Both the position numbers and the translations under genes were made by a program. A DNA stretch of 8,735 nucleotides from Nitrospinota bacterium (lineage in GTDB: Bacteria > Nitrospinota_A > UBA7883 > JACRLM01): positions 1 through 8,735 of the forward strand of contig JADGAO010000141.1 in the NCBI GenBank assembly GCA_015231995.1, written 5' to 3'. The notes under the pieces were generated by a model. That model was given only the letters and a program-made list of their open reading frames with translations. It was not told where the DNA came from and ran no database searches. This document shows, one piece after another, positions 5,930 through 8,735 of this stretch (the first letter of the stretch is position 1; every line of letters starts with the position of its first letter).

Positions 5930-7732
5930 TTAGATGACCGGCTCGTTGCCTTCGTTGAGCTTGTTCCTCAGCTTGTTGGTGCCCACAATCCAGCGGTGCT
6001 CGTGAGCGTCAAGCATTTGCTCCTGCTTGGACACGTCATCGTAGTCGCCGATAGACTGGGAAGCCTGCTGTCCGGCGGGATCGACGAAGAAGGTGCCGCG
6101 CATTTCAAGATGCAACGGTCCGCAGAACTGCTGACAGTAGTACTCGAACTCGCCAGCCTTGTCAGCCACGAACTCGTTGACCACCGACATTCCGCGCACC
6201 GCGAACTGCATCGTCCTCGGGCCGTAGTAACCGGCCACCGTAAGACCCATCGTAACGTCCGGGTTCTTGGTCAAACCGGCCGCCTTGTCGATGTTGGTGA
6301 GGATCATGCGCACTTTGGCGCCTTTCGGAACGTGAATGAACCTGGGGACGTAGCCGTAGGAGAACGCTTTCACCCTGACGACATGAACATCGCCTTCCTT
6401 GGTCACGCCGGGTTTGCCGTCGTCCCTAAGGATCCAGTGCCTGGAAGAGTTACCAACGTGGATCGGCTCAAGCTGGGGCCTGGTAGCGGCGCCAACACCA
6501 GGGCCTTTGTCGAACGACACATGGACGTCGCCCAAATCGTAACCCTTGGTGAAGATCTCTTCGCCCTTACCGGTATTCCATCTCTGGAGGTAGGAGGCGA
6601 AAATCTGGCGGCCTTCATGCGGCTCGCCGTCCACCGGGATAAGTTTCACGGTCTTGCCGTAGGTGGCGCTGGTCTCGTCAATGTCCTGCAACTCGAAGTT
6701 AACCGCGAATATGATGCCCGTCGGTGTGAACAAACCGGTAGAGAACTTGTTCTGGGACACGTAGTAGGCGTTATCCGGGGCTATAGAGTTGTGACCCTGG
6801 CGATAGTGGATCGGGAACTCGTCCACCAACTGCGCGCGCTGGATGTCGATCTTGGAGGTCGAATCCGACACGAAGCAGGAGAGGTAGTCGTACTTGCCAA
6901 GAGTGTCAAACTGGTTGTGCAGGGGACCCGCGCCGACCGGAATGACCTTGTAAACTTTCAGCGTTTCCACGTCGATAAGAGAAAGGGTCGCCGACAACTT
7001 GTCGCAGACGGCCACCTGGCGGTTCGTCGGGGAAACGTTCGTGCCGTGCGGGTTCTTGCCGACCGGTATCTCTTTAATCAGCTTAAAGGGATCCTGGCTG
7101 AACACCATGACGGCGGAGTGATAGTAGTTACCGGAGAAAACATACTTGCCGTCCTTGCTGGTGTCCGGATAGTCCGGAGCCGAAGGAGCGGGCGGGATTT
7201 CCAAAACGGTCGTCGCGCCATCGGCCAAACGCATCTTCAACATGCGGCCCGTAAGCTCGCCTGTGCAGTAGATGTATTTGCCGTTGGGGCTCATGGCCGC
7301 GCTGTGGTGGATGCCGAAAGGCTTCGGAAGAGCGAATATCCTCTCGACCCAGGCGGTCTGGAGGTTGACTTCCAAAACCGTGTCCGCGCCTTTGTCGGAA
7401 ACGTAGAGATACTTGCCGTCCGGCGTGCCGTTGTTGTTGCCGGCGTTAGAACCGGAGAACGGGAAGTTGTGCATGTCAACGCCGCACTTGATGTGCCTGT
7501 AGGTCCTCATCGACGGTATGCCGATGACGCCCAAAGAGCCGTCGGTGCCGCCGGCGTCGTACAGGATCGCGTAGTCGCGCAGAGGCGCGTCACTGTCCTG
7601 CTCGGCCGTTACGTGCCAGTCGCGTTTGTCAGCTTGCGTAAGTACGGTCTTCTTGGCTTCTGCGGTAGGCGATACGGCAAAAGTAGCCGCCGCCACCAGA
7701 AGGGCCAGACCTAAAGAATATGCTTTCCTCAA
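5930..7732 (-). CDS. nosZ: Divergent nitrous-oxide reductase (NosZ) family protein: beta-propeller plus CuA cupredoxin
   Basis: 600 residues; a Sec signal peptide (1-26, ending AEA, no twin-Arg) suggests the Sec-exported style of clade II NosZ. Residues 45-400 form a propeller with NosZ/lactonase-like motifs. Candidate CuZ ligands are H88 (DMHN), H142 (GIHHS), H229 (KNPHGTNVSP), H272 (GPLHNQFD), H314 (HYRQGHN) and H372 (GEPHEG). These match six of the seven CuZ histidines of the family; the seventh position appears to be N89. Residues 450-550 form the cupredoxin domain with CQQFCGPLHLEM (C533, C537, H541, M544), the CuA loop. The first CuA His appears replaced by M495 in DVTMG. A tail of about 50 residues (551-600) follows the CuA domain. 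In NosZ, CuA receives electrons and CuZ reduces N2O to N2; with these substitutions N2O activity is probable but unproven. The start is a TTG, forced by an in-frame stop. Upstream it pairs with the 140-residue gene (23-nt gap); downstream a terminator separates it from the cytochrome operon. Confidence 0.85.
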   Translation of the reverse strand: MRKAYSLGLALLVAAATFAVSPTAEAKKTVLTQADKRDWHVTAEQDSDAPLRDYAILYDAGGTDGSLGVIGIPSMRTYRHIKCGVDMHNFPFSGSNAGNNNGTPDGKYLYVSDKGADTVLEVNLQTAWVERIFALPKPFGIHHSAAMSPNGKYIYCTGELTGRMLKMRLADGATTVLEIPPAPSAPDYPDTSKDGKYVFSGNYYHSAVMVFSQDPFKLIKEIPVGKNPHGTNVSPTNRQVAVCDKLSATLSLIDVETLKVYKVIPVGAGPLHNQFDTLGKYDYLSCFVSDSTSKIDIQRAQLVDEFPIHYRQGHNSIAPDNAYYVSQNKFSTGLFTPTGIIFAVNFELQDIDETSATYGKTVKLIPVDGEPHEGRQIFASYLQRWNTGKGEEIFTKGYDLGDVHVSFDKGPGVGAATRPQLEPIHVGNSSRHWILRDDGKPGVTKEGDVHVVRVKAFSYGYVPRFIHVPKGAKVRMILTNIDKAAGLTKNPDVTMGLTVAGYYGPRTMQFAVRGMSVVNEFVADKAGEFEYYCQQFCGPLHLEMRGTFFVDPAGQQASQSIGDYDDVSKQEQMLDAHEHRWIVGTNKLRNKLNEGNEPVI

Positions 7733-7749
7733 GATTCTTCACCCCCTCT
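7730..7749 (-). promoter_or_regulatory. Strong Shine-Dalgarno deciding a TTG start for the nosZ-like gene
   Basis: Minus-strand AGAGGGGGTGA (7749-7739) lies 6 nt before TTG (7732-7730). An in-frame TGA (7741-7739), itself part of the SD, blocks any upstream start. The TTG also opens directly onto a good signal peptide (MRKAYSLGLALLV). Together these fix the non-ATG start. Confidence 0.85.
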
Positions 7750-7755
7750 TAAAGG

Positions 7756-8178
7756 TTATTTCTCGTGTTTGTAAAAAACGCCAGCTTTGGCGTCTGCATC
7801 CAGGCGCTTTATCAAGTAGTCGTTCGGATCAAGAATGGAAATCCTGCGGGCATTCCACTTGTTGTCCTTGTGCCAGCCATAGGCCGCAATAAGGTCGCCT
7901 TTCTTGAGGTCCGTGAACTTCTTGAATCCGCCGCGAGTAGCCTCTTGAACATAACACTCGGGCAGAAGAACCAAAGTGTAAGTCTTCGAAGTTTTCTCAA
8001 ACTCCGTGGCTATCGTCACCTGCCTGTCGCCAATCGCCGTGATCTTTCCGACTTGCAACGTGTCCGATATAGCAGAACCGTTACCAATGACCCCCGCCGA
8101 CGAAGAGCCGGCGAAAGGACCTGCCACTAGCAGGCCAACCGCAAAAGCTACCAGTAAACTCACTCGTGTCCAGCTCAT
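7756..8178 (-). CDS. Small exported protein of unknown function, upstream of the nosZ-like gene
   Basis: 140 residues. The N-terminus (about 1-28, MSWTRVSLLVAFAVGLLVAG then SSSA) is a Sec signal peptide, so the mature protein should be periplasmic. The mature part has a beta-rich pattern (LQVGKITAIGDRQVTIAT, TYTLVLLPE, KKGDLIAAYGW, WNARRISIL) resembling small OB-fold or DUF5666-like domains. One Cys (C75) and two C-terminal-half His (H103, H138) are visible; there is no CxxCH or evident copper motif. The ATG at 8178 has a near-ideal SD, AAGGGGGTGA. The gene ends 23 nt before the nosZ-like TTG, so both are probably on one transcript. Its position suggests a maturation or stability partner of the copper enzyme, which is inference. 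I do not recognise a named nos gene. Confidence 0.78.
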   Translation of the reverse strand: MSWTRVSLLVAFAVGLLVAGPFAGSSSAGVIGNGSAISDTLQVGKITAIGDRQVTIATEFEKTSKTYTLVLLPECYVQEATRGGFKKFTDLKKGDLIAAYGWHKDNKWNARRISILDPNDYLIKRLDADAKAGVFYKHEK

Positions 8179-8258
8179 CTAATCACCCCCTTGCTGGTTA
8201 AAAAAAACGAGAAACATGCAAGCGATATACCGTAAATACCGCGTTGCCCTAAACCCAT
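8175..8258 (-). CDS. Possible 27-codon leader ORF translationally coupled to the downstream gene
   Basis: From ATG at 8258 a short ORF reads MGLGQRGIYGISL, then a Phe/Ser-rich stretch, then TSKGVIR and a TGA. A perfect AGGAGG sits 4 nt before the ATG. The TGA overlaps the ATG of the 140-residue gene (ATGA), the classic arrangement for translational coupling. Codons 18-20 fall on a run of eight T (minus strand), a potential slippage site. The peptide resembles no family known to me. It could be a leader peptide, a small membrane peptide or chance. The SD and exact overlap are the only positive evidence. Confidence 0.4.
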   Translation of the reverse strand: MGLGQRGIYGISLACFSFFLTSKGVIR

Positions 8259-8600
8259 GCAACCTCCTGAATATGTTATTGTTAAATAACTACCCAAAAA
8301 CATCTGCGCTTACAATATTTAGTCAGTTTGTAACGCTGACGATACACAAAACCGATACTCGGCCCACTTTACGTTTTTCAACAACTTGCAAGCTGGCGAC
8401 TGAAATATCCATTGTTACACTCGCGCTTGAAATTTCGTTAAATCAATCAAAACATTAAAAGCATGAATAAACGTTTCGTATATTCTGTTTGCTAAGAAAA
8501 AACGTGATGCGAAAACACCAAAGATGCAGAAGACCCACAACCCCTTAATGGGCGTAATATAATCCATGTGAATCTCGAATGCAACTAAATTTCTTAACTT
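8259..8600. other. AT-rich intergenic region upstream of the cluster
   Basis: No convincing protein-coding gene was found on either strand. The stretch is more AT-rich than the genes and is the natural place for the promoter of the minus-strand cluster. I see no clean sigma-70 -35/-10 pair, sigma-54 GG-N10-GC element or full FNR/DNR palindrome. There is only a half-matching FNR-like TTGAT at 8447-8451 (minus). A TATAAT on the plus strand (8558-8563) lacks a recognisable -35. Confidence 0.5.
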
Positions 8601-8604
8601 TGTA

Positions 8605-8719
8605 TTCGCCCATAATCCCGGGCGAAAAGGCCCTTTCGTCTGTGGGGACTGTCTCCCAAATGCTCGGCGTGGGTGTTCTCCGCCCCGCCGTCCTCCGGTA
8701 GGAGCGGTTCGAGAACCGC
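8605..8719. repeat. Cluster of short palindromes, probable dispersed intergenic (REP/MITE-like) repeat
   Basis: Several short inverted repeats are packed together: TTCGCCC (8605-8611) with GGGCGAA (8620-8626); CTCC (8693-8696) with GGAG (8701-8704); and GCGGTTC (8704-8710) with GAACCGC (8713-8719). There is also a GGGGACTGTCTCCC near-palindrome around 8644-8657. GC content jumps relative to the adjoining AT-rich leader and no coding frame is apparent. The GGGCGAA and GCGGTTC hairpins resemble high-copy intergenic repeats of many environmental bacterial genomes. Copy number cannot be tested from one window, and the element may continue past the right edge. Confidence 0.5.
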
Positions 8720-8735
8720 CCGCCCTCTTAAGACG

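Noticed and set aside
5996..7714. 572-codon open frame on the plus strand
   Set aside because: It is exactly antisense to the nosZ-like gene, whose motifs and signal peptide are clear. The plus frame shows no recognisable domain and its openness follows from codon bias.
8438..8451. FNR/DNR-like site near TTGATTGATTTAAC (minus strand)
   Set aside because: Only the left half-site matches TTGAT; the right half departs from ATCAA, so it is not supportable as a binding site.
8216..8458. 80-codon plus-strand ORF in the leader region
   Set aside because: Low-complexity composition, no good SD and no recognisable domain. It lies opposite the expected promoter region.
8558..8563. TATAAT on the plus strand as a promoter -10
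   Set aside because: No suitable -35 about 17 nt upstream, and no plus-strand gene follows.
1..8735. tRNA, rRNA, CRISPR array or transposase genes
   Set aside because: No cloverleaf-like segment, regularly spaced repeat array or transposase-like frame was noticed in reading both strands.

Overview
All genes read on the minus strand, so biological order runs from high to low coordinates. The genes encode periplasmic or inner-membrane respiratory proteins: Sec signal peptides, a lipobox, a b6-type cytochrome b, a subunit IV/cytochrome c fusion and a copper protein. This points to a Gram-negative bacterium with quinol-dependent anaerobic or microaerobic respiration. Base composition is moderately GC-rich in genes and AT-rich in the leader. 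Nothing visible fixes the phylum.

Layout from the right edge: (a) 8735-8600, palindromic intergenic repeats; (b) 8600-8259, an AT-rich stretch with no convincing gene; (c) 8258-8175, a possible 27-codon leader ORF with a strong Shine-Dalgarno, overlapping the next start; (d) 8178-7756, an exported 140-residue protein of unknown function; (e) 7732-5930, a divergent nitrous-oxide-reductase (NosZ) family protein with a seven-His-type propeller and a CuA cupredoxin domain; (f) 5885-5841, a strong hairpin terminator; (g) 5819-1, a very compact run: NTF2-like lipoprotein, cytochrome b (QcrB type), subunit IV/cytochrome c fusion (QcrC type), a membrane-anchored Vgb-like seven-bladed propeller, a second secreted Vgb-like propeller, and a polytopic spermidine-synthase-like protein that leaves the window.

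The most striking feature is the NosZ-family enzyme. Most of the copper-site scaffold is recognisable, but gapless local alignment from memory of the family puts Asn at one of the seven CuZ histidines (DMHN instead of DxHH) and Met at the first CuA histidine (DVTM instead of DVTH). It also has a C-terminal extension of about 50 residues. No nosD, nosF, nosY, nosL or nosR is visible. Instead the enzyme sits beside a quinol:cytochrome c module with no visible Rieske gene, and two beta-propeller proteins. My inference is a non-canonical N2O-reductase-like (or other copper reductase) respiratory cluster in which quinol electrons pass through cytochrome b and the membrane-bound c-type heme to CuA. 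I recall reports of divergent 'lactonase-type' N2O reductases, to which this may belong, but cannot verify that here.
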